Shown piece by piece: positions 1 to 8,329 of a DNA stretch of 64,000 bases. The DNA is from Roseovarius litorisediminis. Its GTDB lineage: Bacteria; Pseudomonadota; Alphaproteobacteria; Rhodobacterales; Rhodobacteraceae. The notes below the pieces were generated by a model that saw nothing but the letters and a program-made list of their open reading frames with translations, was not told the origin of the DNA and made no database searches. Positions within the stretch are counted from its first letter, which is position 1; each line of letters opens with the position of its first letter. The DNA lies in NCBI RefSeq assembly GCF_900172295.1, contig NZ_FWFL01000006.1, positions 124,001 to 188,000 of the forward strand, written 5' to 3'. Position numbers and translations under genes: made by a program.

Positions 1-1546
1 GATGCGCAATGATCGTCTTGGCAACATAACCTATGATCCGGCTTCCCCCCGGACTGCCCACGACCAGAACTGGTTTACCATCCCTTGTCACAATCGTCGG
101 CGACATTGACGATCGCGGCCGCTTGCCCGGCTCGACCCGGTTCGCAATCGGCACACCACTGACGTGGCTGCGAAAAGAAAAATCCGTAAGTTCGTTGTTC
201 AGCAAAAAGCCTCGCACCATAAGCCTTGATCCGAATCCGTTCTCGATCGTCGTGGTCATGGATAAGGCATTGCCATATTGGTCCACGATTGAAATATGAG
301 AAGTCGAAGGGAATTCGATTGCCGTATCATCCGCCCAATTCAGGGTGTGATCGAATTCGGGATTGCCAGGGGTAACCTCGGGCAGCGCATCATCCCCTGC
401 CAGCAGCTCGGCCCGTTTCGACAAATAGTCGTTTTCGACCAAACCTTTTGTCGGCACCGGTACAAAATCGCTGTCTGCCATATAGCGTCCACGGTCAGCA
501 AAGGCCAACCGGCTGGCATCCCCAATCAGCCGCCAGGTGACCGGATCTTCGGGGCCCGAATTGCTCAGGTCGAACCCTTTCAGAAGCCCCAGAATTTGCC
601 CCACAGTCAACGCACCAGACGAGGGCGGACCCATTCCGCAAACGTCAAACTCCCGGTAATCCACGCAAACCGGAGTACGTTCCTTGATAGTGTAAATCGC
701 CAAATCCAGTTCACTCAAGACGCCAGGGTTTTCTTCGACAGCTTGAACAGCCTCAACGATATCACGGGCGATTTCGCCGGTATAAAATTCATCCGCTCCG
801 TCGCGGGCCAGAACCCTCAATGTGTTTGCATAGCTGGGGTTTCGGAGATATTGCCCCGCTTGCAGCGGCTTTCCGTTTACGAAGAAATAGTCACGGGTTT
901 TCTGGAATCGTGACAACCGCTCTTGGTCGGCCGCAACCATACTGGCCAGTCGCGGGCTTACTTCGAATCCCTGTTCGGCCAGATACACCGCATCTGCAAA
1001 AAGATCGGCCCAGTCCGCGCGCCCCCACCGATCATGAGCCTTTTGCAACAACGCGGGCGTTCCGGGCACGCCCACCGAGCGCCCGCCGACAACGGCGCCA
1101 AAGAAAGCCAGGGGTTCACCGGCATCATCCTGAAACAACAAAGGAGTAGCGGCCAGCGGGGCAGTTTCGCGACCATCCAGTGTAGTCATTTCTCCGGTGG
1201 CACCATCATACCAGACAAGAAATGCGCCACCGCCCAGACCCGAGCTTTGTGGCTCAACCAGCCCCAGCACGGCTTGCACTGCGATCATCGCGTCAGCAGC
1301 TGTTCCGCCCGCGCGCAACACCTTCGCACCGGACTCAACCGCTAAGGGATTGGCCGCAGCCACCATCCAGTTTTTCGCCTCAACCGGGTGCCCTGATGAT
1401 TTGGATTTTAGCGCTTCAGCAAGCTCAGGCGATACCGAAACAATACCGGAACCGCCAGTTTCAGGCGCGACAGCATCGGCTGCATCCTGCGCAACGGCGC
1501 CCCCCGCTAAAAGCAGAAAACCTATCACCAAACGCAATGCACTCAT
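1..1546 (-). CDS. ggt: Gamma-glutamyltransferase, C-terminus outside the window
   Basis: Gamma-glutamyltranspeptidase of the N-terminal nucleophile superfamily, which takes the gamma-glutamyl group from glutathione and related compounds in the periplasm. The protein starts with a signal peptide (MSALRLVIGFLLLAGGAVAQ). It continues with family landmarks such as DGRETAP, the GMGPPSSGALT stretch, and TSHISIVD with the presumed autocatalytic nucleophile Thr415, followed by NGFGSR and PGKRPRSSMSP. The frame is open from the ATG at 1546 to the left edge, giving about 515 residues. Family members run about 560-600, so only the C-terminal tail is missing. The next gene upstream on the same strand ends 45 bases away, so the two may be co-transcribed. 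Family assignment is firm; the physiological substrate is not shown. Confidence 0.93.
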   Translation of the reverse strand, partial: MSALRLVIGFLLLAGGAVAQDAADAVAPETGGSGIVSVSPELAEALKSKSSGHPVEAKNWMVAAANPLAVESGAKVLRAGGTAADAMIAVQAVLGLVEPQSSGLGGGAFLVWYDGATGEMTTLDGRETAPLAATPLLFQDDAGEPLAFFGAVVGGRSVGVPGTPALLQKAHDRWGRADWADLFADAVYLAEQGFEVSPRLASMVAADQERLSRFQKTRDYFFVNGKPLQAGQYLRNPSYANTLRVLARDGADEFYTGEIARDIVEAVQAVEENPGVLSELDLAIYTIKERTPVCVDYREFDVCGMGPPSSGALTVGQILGLLKGFDLSNSGPEDPVTWRLIGDASRLAFADRGRYMADSDFVPVPTKGLVENDYLSKRAELLAGDDALPEVTPGNPEFDHTLNWADDTAIEFPSTSHISIVDQYGNALSMTTTIENGFGSRLMVRGFLLNNELTDFSFRSHVSGVPIANRVEPGKRPRSSMSPTIVTRDGKPVLVVGSPGGSRIIGYVAKTIIAH

Positions 1547-1591
1547 GATTTGCCTCCCACAATTCCTTTGTGCAGCAATGACCAACGGCAG

Positions 1592-2578
1592 CTACAGCAT
1601 TGCCGGTACGACCTGATCAGGCGGGCGATGACCGTCGTCGAACGTCTTGATATTCACGATCACCTTCTCGCCCATTTCGATACGGCCCTCGGTGGTTGCC
1701 GATCCCATGTGCGGCAACAGCACAACATTCTTGAGCTCACGAAGACGTGGATTTACCTCGCTGCCATTCTCATAAACATCAAGGCCCGCGCCCGCGATCT
1801 CATGCGTGCGCAGCATCCTGGTCAGTGCGTTTTCATCAATCACCTCGCCACGCGATGTATTCACAATCACCGCATCGAGTTTCATCAGCTTCAGGCGTCG
1901 GGCATTCATCAGGTGAAACGTTGACGGGGTATGCGGGCAGTTCACACTGATCACATCCATGCGCGCCACCATCTGATCCAGGCTTTCCCAATATGTGGCG
2001 TCCAGTTCATCTTCAATTTCAGAACGCAATCGATGGCGGTTGTGATAATGAACCTGCATTCCGAACGCCGCAGCACGGCGCGCCACGGCCTGCCCGATCC
2101 GCCCCATACCCAGAATTCCCAGGCGCCGCCCTGCCACACGCCCCCCCAGCAATGCCGTCGGTGACCAGCCTTCCCAGTCTCCCGATTGCATGACAGCCAG
2201 ACCTTCAGGTATCCGCCGGGTCACGGCAAGTACCAACGCCATGGTCATGTCCGCCGTATCATCCGCAGAGACGCCCGGCGTGTTAGAAACGAGAATACCA
2301 TGCTGACGGGCCGTCTGGACATCAATGTGGTCCACACCAGCGCCGTAGTTTGCAATCAATTTCAGCTGATCACCCGCCTGCGCGATCAGAGTGGCATCGA
2401 TTCGATCACTCAGCGTCGGCACTAAAACGTCTGCCTGTTTCACAGCTTGGACAAGTTCATGGCGAGACATCGGCTGATCATCCTCGCGCAACTGAACATC
2501 AAACAGCTCGCTTAACCGTTTCTCGACCGTTTCAGGCAACCGTCGCGTAACAACAACACTCAAGCGGGTAGATGACAT
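1592..2578 (-). CDS. D-2-hydroxyacid dehydrogenase (glyoxylate/hydroxypyruvate reductase-like)
   Basis: NAD(P)-dependent D-isomer-specific 2-hydroxyacid dehydrogenase of 328 residues, a normal length. The Rossmann motif GILGMGRIG lies near residue 155. The catalytic set is visible as Arg in NTSRGEVID, an acidic residue further on in the GAGLDVYE region, and His in LLPHMGSAT. The short N- and C-terminal catalytic-domain halves flank the nucleotide-binding domain as usual. The start at 2578 is supported by a GAGGAGGGG ribosome-binding site. The gene is divergent from the SH3-like gene at 2684, with about 105 bases between them. A glyoxylate or hydroxypyruvate reductase role is the usual annotation for this subgroup, but the substrate cannot be read from the sequence. 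Confidence 0.88.
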   Translation of the reverse strand: MSSTRLSVVVTRRLPETVEKRLSELFDVQLREDDQPMSRHELVQAVKQADVLVPTLSDRIDATLIAQAGDQLKLIANYGAGVDHIDVQTARQHGILVSNTPGVSADDTADMTMALVLAVTRRIPEGLAVMQSGDWEGWSPTALLGGRVAGRRLGILGMGRIGQAVARRAAAFGMQVHYHNRHRLRSEIEDELDATYWESLDQMVARMDVISVNCPHTPSTFHLMNARRLKLMKLDAVIVNTSRGEVIDENALTRMLRTHEIAGAGLDVYENGSEVNPRLRELKNVVLLPHMGSATTEGRIEMGEKVIVNIKTFDDGHRPPDQVVPAML

Positions 2579-2683
2579 TTAGCCCCTCCTCGTTCTTCCA
2601 ATTTATGCGCGTTGCTGCCAGAGTGGCGCAGGAATGATCGGGGCACAAGAACCCCTTACATATTGTTGAGCAGAAATCGGACC

Positions 2684-3184
2684 ATGAACCCTAAATCAGT
2701 CATTTCTTGCGCCTTGGCAGTGGGGTTGACCCTGTCATCTCAGGTTTGGGCACAGGAAAAAGGGCCTGTCACGAACCTGCCCTTGCCCCGGTTTGTTTCG
2801 ATGAAAGCCAACGAAGGCAATGTGCGCAGGGGGCCCAGTATGACCCACCGCATCGACTGGGTTTTCAAGCGCAAGGACGTACCACTGGAAATCACAGCAG
2901 AACACGGCCACTGGCGGCGCGTACGTGACCGCGAGGGCGCGGGGGGCTGGGTGCACTACTCGCTATTGTCAGGTGTCCGGACAGTCCTTGTGGAAAAAGA
3001 CATGCTGAACTTGCTATCAAAACCAGAACAGGGCGCTATCCCTGTAGCGCGCCTTGAACTCGGTGTAATTGCCCGGGTAGAAAAATGCGACATCGACTGG
3101 TGCCGCCTGTCTGCCGACGGATACAAAGGCTGGGCGGTCAAAGCAAACCTGTGGGGCGTCGGGCCCACCGAAATATTAGACTGA
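2684..3184 (+). CDS. Exported bacterial SH3-like domain protein
   Basis: Protein of about 166 residues with an N-terminal signal peptide ending near SSQVWAQ, followed by two SH3-like (SH3b) repeats. The first contains NVRRGPSMTHRIDWVF and ends with GGWVHYSLLSG; the second ends in GYKGWAVKANLWG. Such proteins act in the periplasm, often in association with peptidoglycan, but no catalytic domain is present. I start the gene at the ATG at 2684 because it opens directly into the signal peptide, rather than at an in-frame ATG 72 bases upstream. The divergent arrangement with the hydroxyacid dehydrogenase is, to my recollection, common in Rhodobacteraceae. The precise function is unknown. Confidence 0.82.
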   Translation: MNPKSVISCALAVGLTLSSQVWAQEKGPVTNLPLPRFVSMKANEGNVRRGPSMTHRIDWVFKRKDVPLEITAEHGHWRRVRDREGAGGWVHYSLLSGVRTVLVEKDMLNLLSKPEQGAIPVARLELGVIARVEKCDIDWCRLSADGYKGWAVKANLWGVGPTEILD

Positions 3185-3326
3185 CACAGACCCTGCAAAA
3201 ATCTTCAAATGGTGCCCCAAAGATCGCTGCAGCCGTCTAAATTGATGGGCAATCCAATTGTGGAAAATTTTTTACCTTTCTGCTCTTGAACCCTTGCCAT
3301 GACCAGAGTAATTAGCGCGTCACTAT

Positions 3327-3401
3327 TGGGGTGTGGCCTAGCGGTAGGGCAACTGTTTTTGGTACAGGAGATCGTAGGTTCGAATCCTACCACCCCAGCC
3401 A
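3327..3401 (+). tRNA. tRNA-Gln (anticodon TTG)
   Basis: A complete 75-nt cloverleaf. The acceptor stem TGGGGTG pairs with CACCCCA. The anticodon loop is TTTTGGT with anticodon TTG, and the T-arm GTAGGTTCGAATCCTAC is followed by an encoded GCCA end. It is the only RNA gene I can see in the window. It is followed on the same strand by a degraded island with pseudogenes and IS fragments, a common situation because tRNA genes are integration targets. I find no second copy of the tRNA 3' end in the window. Confidence 0.96.
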
Positions 3402-3641
3402 ACAACTTATTGAAATTAAACAACAAAATACCTTTAAAGGTTTTCTCGCGACGTGTCTGCGGGTTACGAATGCCGGTACGTGACAGAGACTCCGATTCAC
3501 GCCGAAATGGAGCCTGAAATGGCCTCGAGTCTCTGTTTGGAATTCCCACGGTACGAGTTTGCGGCCAGTCCGGTTGTTTGCCAGAGTGCAATTGCATCGG
3601 AATAATTGCACCGGGCCGAAATCTACATTGCAGAGACCCAA
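3402..3641. other. Intergenic stretch downstream of the tRNA with a 10-bp inverted repeat
   Basis: No gene is supported here. It contains a perfect inverted repeat, ACAGAGACTC at 3483-3492 and GAGTCTCTGT at 3527-3536, separated by 34 bases. There is no T-run, so it is not an obvious terminator. It could be a remnant of the boundary of the degraded element that follows. Confidence 0.5.
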
Positions 3642-3978
3642 ATGTTAAAAAGCCAAAACCTCAGTCCGTCCGAACTGTACGACCTCGTGTGGTCCAAACC
3701 CATGACAGTGTTGGCGAAAGAGTTTGGAATCTCCGATCAGGGATTGGCCAAGATCTGTCGCCGCAATGACATTCCGACACCTGAGAGGTTATTGGGCCAA
3801 ACTCCAGGCCGGCAAGCAGGTCCATGTGCAACCGCTTTCCGCGCATCTTCGCGACAGTAAAACAAAGATCACCATTCAGGCCACCGAGCCCAAACCGAAG
3901 CTGAAACCCGTGCCCAAGCCGGAAAAATCGTCGGACTGTCTGACGTCAGCGCCAACGGGCCAAATTGGGGCTAATTGA
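3642..3978 (+). pseudogene. Frameshifted gene of a conserved HTH-like family (ISDQGLAKICRR type)
   Basis: The first part (ATG at 3642) reads MLKSQNLSPSELYDLVW...ISDQGLAKICRRNDIPTP, a conserved N-terminal motif of an uncharacterised family that I recognise from genomic islands. The normal continuation, RGYWAKLQAGKQ, is present but in another frame from about 3781, which points to loss of about two bases near 3780. The shifted frame runs to a stop at 3978 and is Lys/Pro rich. The product would be broken, so I call it a pseudogene. The 18-bp direct repeat lies inside its last codons. It sits between tRNA-Gln and an IS fragment, consistent with decay after transfer. Confidence 0.7.
3935..3952 (+). 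repeat. 18-bp direct repeat, copy 1
   Basis: ACTGTCTGACGTCAGCGC occurs here and again at 5022-5039 in the same orientation, 1,087 bases apart. The core CTGACGTCAG is a 10-bp palindrome. Weaker similarity continues for about 18 bases past the perfect match. This copy is inside the tail of a frameshifted gene. Confidence 0.75.
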
Positions 3979-4021
3979 TAAGGGAGGATTTCTGGCTCAT
4001 CGTAAACACCAAGGAGTGGAG

Positions 4022-4108
4022 ATGAGACAGACATCCGGAACACGTAAGAGCCACGGCGAGAAGGTCGTCAAAGACATCCGCCGAGCGACACGCATATCCC
4101 CTTTATAG
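4022..4108 (+). mobile_element. N-terminal fragment of an IS3-family orfA
   Basis: A 28-codon frame with an excellent ribosome-binding site (AAGGAG six bases upstream) reads MRQTSGTRKSHGEKVVKDIR and then RATRISPL before a stop. As I recall, this is the beginning of an IS3-family OrfA (continuing KRATRKxYSxEEKIRIVL in intact copies). The frame breaks immediately after RATR. No OrfB, and no right end, is visible nearby. It therefore looks like a left-end relic of an insertion sequence in the degraded island. Confidence 0.6.
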
Positions 4109-4324
4109 GAGCTCTTTCCCTTAGAGGGGTTTTTATGGCAGGGGGGTAAGCACAGAGGGTTCCAGCAGGGAGCACTCTAGGCCCTGGATGGTCCTAAACA
4201 CGGTCTGGAATGCTGGGGGTATTAACGGGGGCTTTTTGGGCCCTGGAGAGGCCCTGAGGCCCTTATTCCACAATGTCTAAGGAAGTAGGCTGGGGTGGTA
4301 GGAAACCCAGCGGGGTGATCCCTT
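4109..4324. other. Non-coding stretch of unusual composition
   Basis: No gene is supported. The sequence is rich in G-runs and GGCCC/GGGCC words (for example around 4230-4265), unlike flanking coding DNA. It lies between the IS relic and the coiled-coil gene. I see nothing functional in it. Confidence 0.4.
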
Positions 4325-4924
4325 TCATCGGCTTACCCAGCCAAGGTCAGAAACTGGGGCAGTTATCCGTTCTGCAGTAGAATCGACAGCTTCCTTAATG
4401 GCCACCTTCTTCCCTCTGAATGTTACGAGACCAGCCGAAGCATCGGAAAGTTCCGATCGAAGCTTTTTCGTGGCGCTGCGTTCTAGAGACAATTTCGTAG
4501 TGGTATCAGCCAACTCGCCACGGAGTTTTCTGGTTGTTGCACGCTCTGAGGACAAGTCGGTTGTGGCGTCCGCCAGTTCGCCACGCAGCTGTTTTTTAGC
4601 TGTCCGCTGCTCCGCTAAATCCGTGGTTAATGATGCCACTTCATCCGCATGCTGCAGCGCGACAGTTCTGATCCCAGTGACCGCTCTGAATGCAGACGAT
4701 GCCACTTGGTAGAATGCTCCACCAACGAACATGCTAACATTCAAAGTGACCGATAATATCAGCAGAATTACGACCAGTAATTTGGAAATAGACTTAATGA
4801 ATTTCACGATAGACCCCAGCGTTAATAGTTTAACGACAGTGAACCGTTTGTAGTTGTTGAATGCAAGAAAGCTACGTCTAGGTTTTGATACTGGATGGGC
4901 GTCACTATCGGGCCTACCAGACAA
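4325..4924 (-). CDS. Small membrane-anchored coiled-coil protein, possibly C-terminally truncated
   Basis: I do not recognise a named family. A transmembrane segment (LLVVILLILSVTLNVSMFVGG) is followed by a coiled coil built of three 21-residue repeats, each of the pattern TT(D/K)L..(E/Q)R...(R/K)(K/Q)LR.EL(A/S)D(A/T). After these comes a basic tail (RGKKVAIKEAVDSTAERI). The frame begins with a TTG at 4924, but a GTG at 4807 just before the membrane segment, with TGGGG upstream, is an equally good start and gives 160 residues. The end (APVSDLGWVSR) looks unrelated to the preceding pattern, so the natural C-terminus may be lost. Lower GC than the neighbours and the position between two copies of a direct repeat suggest acquired DNA. 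Confidence 0.55.
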   Translation of the reverse strand: MSGRPDSDAHPVSKPRRSFLAFNNYKRFTVVKLLTLGSIVKFIKSISKLLVVILLILSVTLNVSMFVGGAFYQVASSAFRAVTGIRTVALQHADEVASLTTDLAEQRTAKKQLRGELADATTDLSSERATTRKLRGELADTTTKLSLERSATKKLRSELSDASAGLVTFRGKKVAIKEAVDSTAERITAPVSDLGWVSR

Positions 4925-5021
4925 GCATCCCCTTGCGAAGTCTACGGGGCATTAGATATGCCTTTGTAAGAATTATATATTCCCCCAGAATAAAACCGAG
5001 AAAAAGCAGGCATCTATACAA

Positions 5022-5039
5022 ACTGTCTGACGTCAGCGC
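5022..5039 (+). repeat. 18-bp direct repeat, copy 2, nested in an inverted repeat
   Basis: Second copy of ACTGTCTGACGTCAGCGC. It is nested in an inverted repeat, AAACTGTC (5020-5027) and GACAGTTT (5046-5053), whose right arm reaches the stop codon of the M20 deacylase gene. Copy 1 at 3935 keeps the left arm but not the right. The two copies bracket the IS relic and the coiled-coil gene. Confidence 0.75.
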
Positions 5040-5051
5040 TCATGGGACAGT

Positions 5052-6389
5052 TTAGGGGGCTAGGGCAGTGGGAGTTTCATTCAGTCCGCACCACTCCGCA
5101 ATGAACAGCGCAAGAAGCACCGTAAGCTTGCGGATGGAGTCAAGTTCAACCCGTTCGTCGAAGCCATGGATGTTTTCTGCCCGCGGCCCGATGCAGAAGG
5201 CAGGCACACCATAGTAAAGCCCATAGAAGCGCGTGTCGGTCAGCGCGGTCATCTTGTTCTCTTTCATTTTCTGGCCTGCCCCAAAGACCTTCTCGTAGGC
5301 TCCTTGCATAACTGCGAGCGGGGGGTCAGCGGTGTCGTCCAACACATACCCTTCGGCCTGAAACCCGTTCCAGATCACTTCGGGCGGGTTGTTGGACAGG
5401 AAGGGATGATCGCGGGATGCAGCCGCGACACAGGCGGCGATCTCGGCTTTCGCCGTCTCCAGATCCTGACCAGGCAAAACCCCCATGCGGCAATCCACAT
5501 CACACCAGGCAGGGACGCTTGATGCCCAGTCGCCGCCCCGGATCTTGCCCGCGTTGAAGTTTAGTGGGTGCCGCACGTCCTTGTAGACAGGGTGTTTGGC
5601 GGCGCGCGCGTTCCATTCTGTCTCCAGCTCCTGAAGCGCTCGGACTACGTCATAGCTGGCCATGATCGCGTTCGAGCCTTCCCCTGCAACAGCCACATGC
5701 ACAGGCCGCCCACGCACCCGCAGACGGAACCAGAGTACGCCGATCTGGGCACGATTAATCTGAAAGTCCGACGGTTCCGGCAAAACCGCCACATCCGCCC
5801 TGTATCCGCGTTGCAAAGTGGATAAAGCGCCGAGCCCGGTGCTCTCTTCCTCGATCACCGACTGGAAATGCAGGATCGCCGCCGGTTCAAACCCGGCCCG
5901 CGCCAGAGCGTCCAGCGCAAAAAGAGCGGCGGCGGTTCCGGCCTTCATGTCGCCCGCACCACGGCCATACATCCAGCCATCGCGTATTACCGGCTCGAAG
6001 GGCGGGTCGGTCCACATGTCGGAAGGCCCCGTGGGAACCACATCGAGATGGCCCTGCAGGATCAGTGAGCGGCCCTTGGTTTTTCTGGGATGGTGGCTGC
6101 CCACCACGCTACGCGCGCGGGAAAAATCGCCGTGGATCTGACCAAAGCCATCCAGATGCTCGAGATCGGACAGATCGATTGTCCAATCATCTACCTTGTA
6201 ACCGCGTGCGCGCAGTGCCGCAGCGATATAATCCTGTGCGGGGCCTTCCTCGAAGCGCAGACTGGGGATGCGAACGAAATCTGCCAAAAATCGTATCTGG
6301 TCATCAAATCCAGCATCTACGGCTGCTTCTATCAGATCAACAGTTGCGGCGGTCAAGTTGGAGCTTGAAGCCTGGTTGGTCGGGGACAT
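5052..6389 (-). CDS. M20-family metallo-deacylase/peptidase (ArgE/DapE type)
   Basis: Zinc-dependent amidohydrolase of about 445 residues in the ArgE/DapE/ACY1 family, which cleaves N-acyl amino acids or related amides in the cytoplasm. Metal and catalytic landmarks are visible: GHLDVVP, GRGAGDMKAG, the EEES acidic pair, a dimerisation (lid) region in the middle, and a C-terminal HGFDE histidine. I place the start at 6389 (MSPTNQAS) because a GAAGGAG site lies just upstream. A longer frame begins at 6479 but overlaps the cupin gene. It is the last gene of a long minus-strand series with the aminotransferase and flavoenzymes, which suggests trimming of an N-acylated intermediate. The substrate is unknown. 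Confidence 0.86.
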   Translation of the reverse strand: MSPTNQASSSNLTAATVDLIEAAVDAGFDDQIRFLADFVRIPSLRFEEGPAQDYIAAALRARGYKVDDWTIDLSDLEHLDGFGQIHGDFSRARSVVGSHHPRKTKGRSLILQGHLDVVPTGPSDMWTDPPFEPVIRDGWMYGRGAGDMKAGTAAALFALDALARAGFEPAAILHFQSVIEEESTGLGALSTLQRGYRADVAVLPEPSDFQINRAQIGVLWFRLRVRGRPVHVAVAGEGSNAIMASYDVVRALQELETEWNARAAKHPVYKDVRHPLNFNAGKIRGGDWASSVPAWCDVDCRMGVLPGQDLETAKAEIAACVAAASRDHPFLSNNPPEVIWNGFQAEGYVLDDTADPPLAVMQGAYEKVFGAGQKMKENKMTALTDTRFYGLYYGVPAFCIGPRAENIHGFDERVELDSIRKLTVLLALFIAEWCGLNETPTALAP

Positions 6390-6462
6390 GCTGTGCGCTC
6401 CTTCGGATTCCGAAGGGTCATATTGGAAGAGTAGGGCAACCACGTCAATCACCGGGGCTTTG

Positions 6463-6828
6463 TCAGACGAACCCTGCAATCATGTAGAACTTTCGCATGG
6501 TCTGGGTATTTTCCCACGTGCAGGGGCTGCCTTTGGGAATGAAGAAGGTATCACCGGCAGTGAACGTCTCGGATCGCCCGTCCGGTTGGGTGAGCGTCAC
6601 CGACCCCGAAATGATGTGCATCATCTCGTGAACCGGGTAGCCGTCCGGGTAGTCCTCGCGGGCGGGGGCACATTCCCATACGCCTGACAACAACCTCTCA
6701 TCTTCGGATGCGTAGGCGAACAGGTTCATTTCGGTCTTGTCGCCGGTTGTGAAGCTGCTTGGATTGGTAAATTCCGACGGCGTCATCCCCTCGGGATTGG
6801 GCGTGAGTCTGAAGGTGCTTGCAGTCAT
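6463..6828 (-). CDS. Small cupin-domain protein
   Basis: Single-domain cupin of 121 residues. The two cupin motifs are partly visible: the segment HEMMHIISGSVTL and then GDTFFIPKGSPCTW. The fold usually belongs to small isomerases, sensors or metal-dependent enzymes (compare the EutQ/DUF861 type). An AGGAGAAG site supports the ATG at 6828. The gene lies between the class III aminotransferase and the M20 deacylase on the same strand and is probably co-transcribed with them. No specific reaction can be assigned. Confidence 0.8.
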   Translation of the reverse strand: MTASTFRLTPNPEGMTPSEFTNPSSFTTGDKTEMNLFAYASEDERLLSGVWECAPAREDYPDGYPVHEMMHIISGSVTLTQPDGRSETFTAGDTFFIPKGSPCTWENTQTMRKFYMIAGFV

Positions 6829-6923
6829 CAATCTTCTCCTGTTGGGTGAAATAGCGCGGCGATATCGAGACGGTGCGCCTATATCCCTTGAAACATGATC
6901 GGGTGGGATGTCTTTATCCCGGA

Positions 6924-8297
6924 TCAGGCCTTGTATTTTTTCCATGCGGTCTCCAATCCGAGCCGCAGAATGCCGACCAACGTGTCAATCTGTTTGGTGG
7001 TTATCGTCAATGGCGGTGACAGGACGGCCGAAGAATATACCGGACGCAGCAAAAGACCGTTTTCCTGGCAAATGTCATCGACCTCTAACAGAAAGTTCAT
7101 GTCGCGCTCATTGTCCGGTTTATCCGGATCAAGGCAACATTCGACCCCGGCCATCAGGCCTTTCACCCTAATGTCCCGGACCATCGGCAGATCGGCAAGT
7201 TCCTGCAGGCGTTTTTCAAAATGGGGCGCCACGTTGTGGACGTGATCAAGCAGCGCGTCGCGTTCGAATATGTCGAGGTTCGCAAGCGCCGCCGCCGCTG
7301 CAACCGGATGGCCCGAATAGGTGAAGCCGCTGAAAAACCCTTTTGACTCATTCCCCGCCGCCTTGATGTCCACCATCAGTCGATCAGATATGAACAAGGC
7401 CCCCATCGGCACATAGCCTGAGGTCAGCCCCTTGGCCGTGGTCAGCATATCAGGCTCGACCCCAAAGACATCTTTGCTGGCAAAGTAATGGCCAAGACGG
7501 CCAAATGCGGTCACCACCTCATCGGCGATGAAGAGCACATCATGTTTGCGGCACACCTCATGGCAACGCTGGTAATAGCCTTCGGGCGGGATGATGACTC
7601 CACCAGATGCCAGAACCGGTTCGGCAATGAAGGCCGCAACCTTGTCGGCGCCCAGTTCCAGGATCTTGCGCTCCAGATCCTCGACTTTCTGGTCGCAGAA
7701 ACCCTCGGTCGACATGCCGGCCGGGCGCAGGGCCGGATTGGGGTTTTGGATCAGGTGGACCCGATCCTCGACCATATCCATGTTGGCCTTTTCCAGCATC
7801 TTACCCGAACAGGATGCGGACAGGTAGGTGCTGCCGTGATAGGCTCCGACGCGCGAGATAATGTGCTTTTTCTCAGGGCGGCCAAGGCAATTGTTGTAGA
7901 AAAATACGAAGCGAAGCGCCGAGTCGACAGCCGTCGATCCGCCGGTGGTGAAAAACACGTTGTTGAGATCGCCGGGGGCAAGGGCGGCCAACCTTTCGGC
8001 AAGGATAGCTGCAGGTGCGGCTGTGGCTGACCAGGGTGAAAAATAGCTCAGATCCCGCATTTGCGCGGCGACCGCTTCGACGATCTCTTCACGGCCATGG
8101 CCGACATTCACGCACCACATTCCACCGGGGCCATCAATCAGCCGATTGCCATCGCTGTCGGTGATGTAGATCCCCTCAGCTTTGGCAATGACTGTCCGTG
8201 CCTCAGAGCCAATGGCGGTGACGTCTTCCCACGGGTGCATAAAGTGCCGGTCTTTAGCCTGAATTTTTATGGTCGCTTCGGTGTGTTCCGTTGCCAT
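6924..8297 (-). CDS. Class III PLP-dependent aminotransferase
   Basis: Class III (omega-amino acid:pyruvate type) aminotransferase of 457 residues. The PLP lysine is in [14 protein letters not shown], the aspartate that contacts the pyridine nitrogen is in [12 protein letters not shown], and the substrate loop [14 protein letters not shown] is near the N-terminus. I start at 8297 (MATEHTEA) because GAAAGGACC lies upstream; the frame is open further upstream without a better site. It is 32 bases downstream of a flavoenzyme in the minus-strand amine-catabolism series, so it may remove the amino group from a demethylated product. The exact amine donor is not inferable. Confidence 0.88.
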   Translation of the reverse strand: MATEHTEATIKIQAKDRHFMHPWEDVTAIGSEARTVIAKAEGIYITDSDGNRLIDGPGGMWCVNVGHGREEIVEAVAAQMRDLSYFSPWSATAAPAAILAERLAALAPGDLNNVFFTTGGSTAVDSALRFVFFYNNCLGRPEKKHIISRVGAYHGSTYLSASCSGKMLEKANMDMVEDRVHLIQNPNPALRPAGMSTEGFCDQKVEDLERKILELGADKVAAFIAEPVLASGGVIIPPEGYYQRCHEVCRKHDVLFIADEVVTAFGRLGHYFASKDVFGVEPDMLTTAKGLTSGYVPMGALFISDRLMVDIKAAGNESKGFFSGFTYSGHPVAAAAALANLDIFERDALLDHVHNVAPHFEKRLQELADLPMVRDIRVKGLMAGVECCLDPDKPDNERDMNFLLEVDDICQENGLLLRPVYSSAVLSPPLTITTKQIDTLVGILRLGLETAWKKYKA

Positions 8298-8329
8298 GGT
8301 TTTCGGTCCTTTCTCCGGCCAGTGGCCGT

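Noticed and set aside
3205..3597. A 130-residue minus-strand frame across the tRNA
   Set aside because: It contains VVGFEPT, the well-known spurious translation of the antisense of a tRNA 3' half; no ribosome-binding site or domain supports it.
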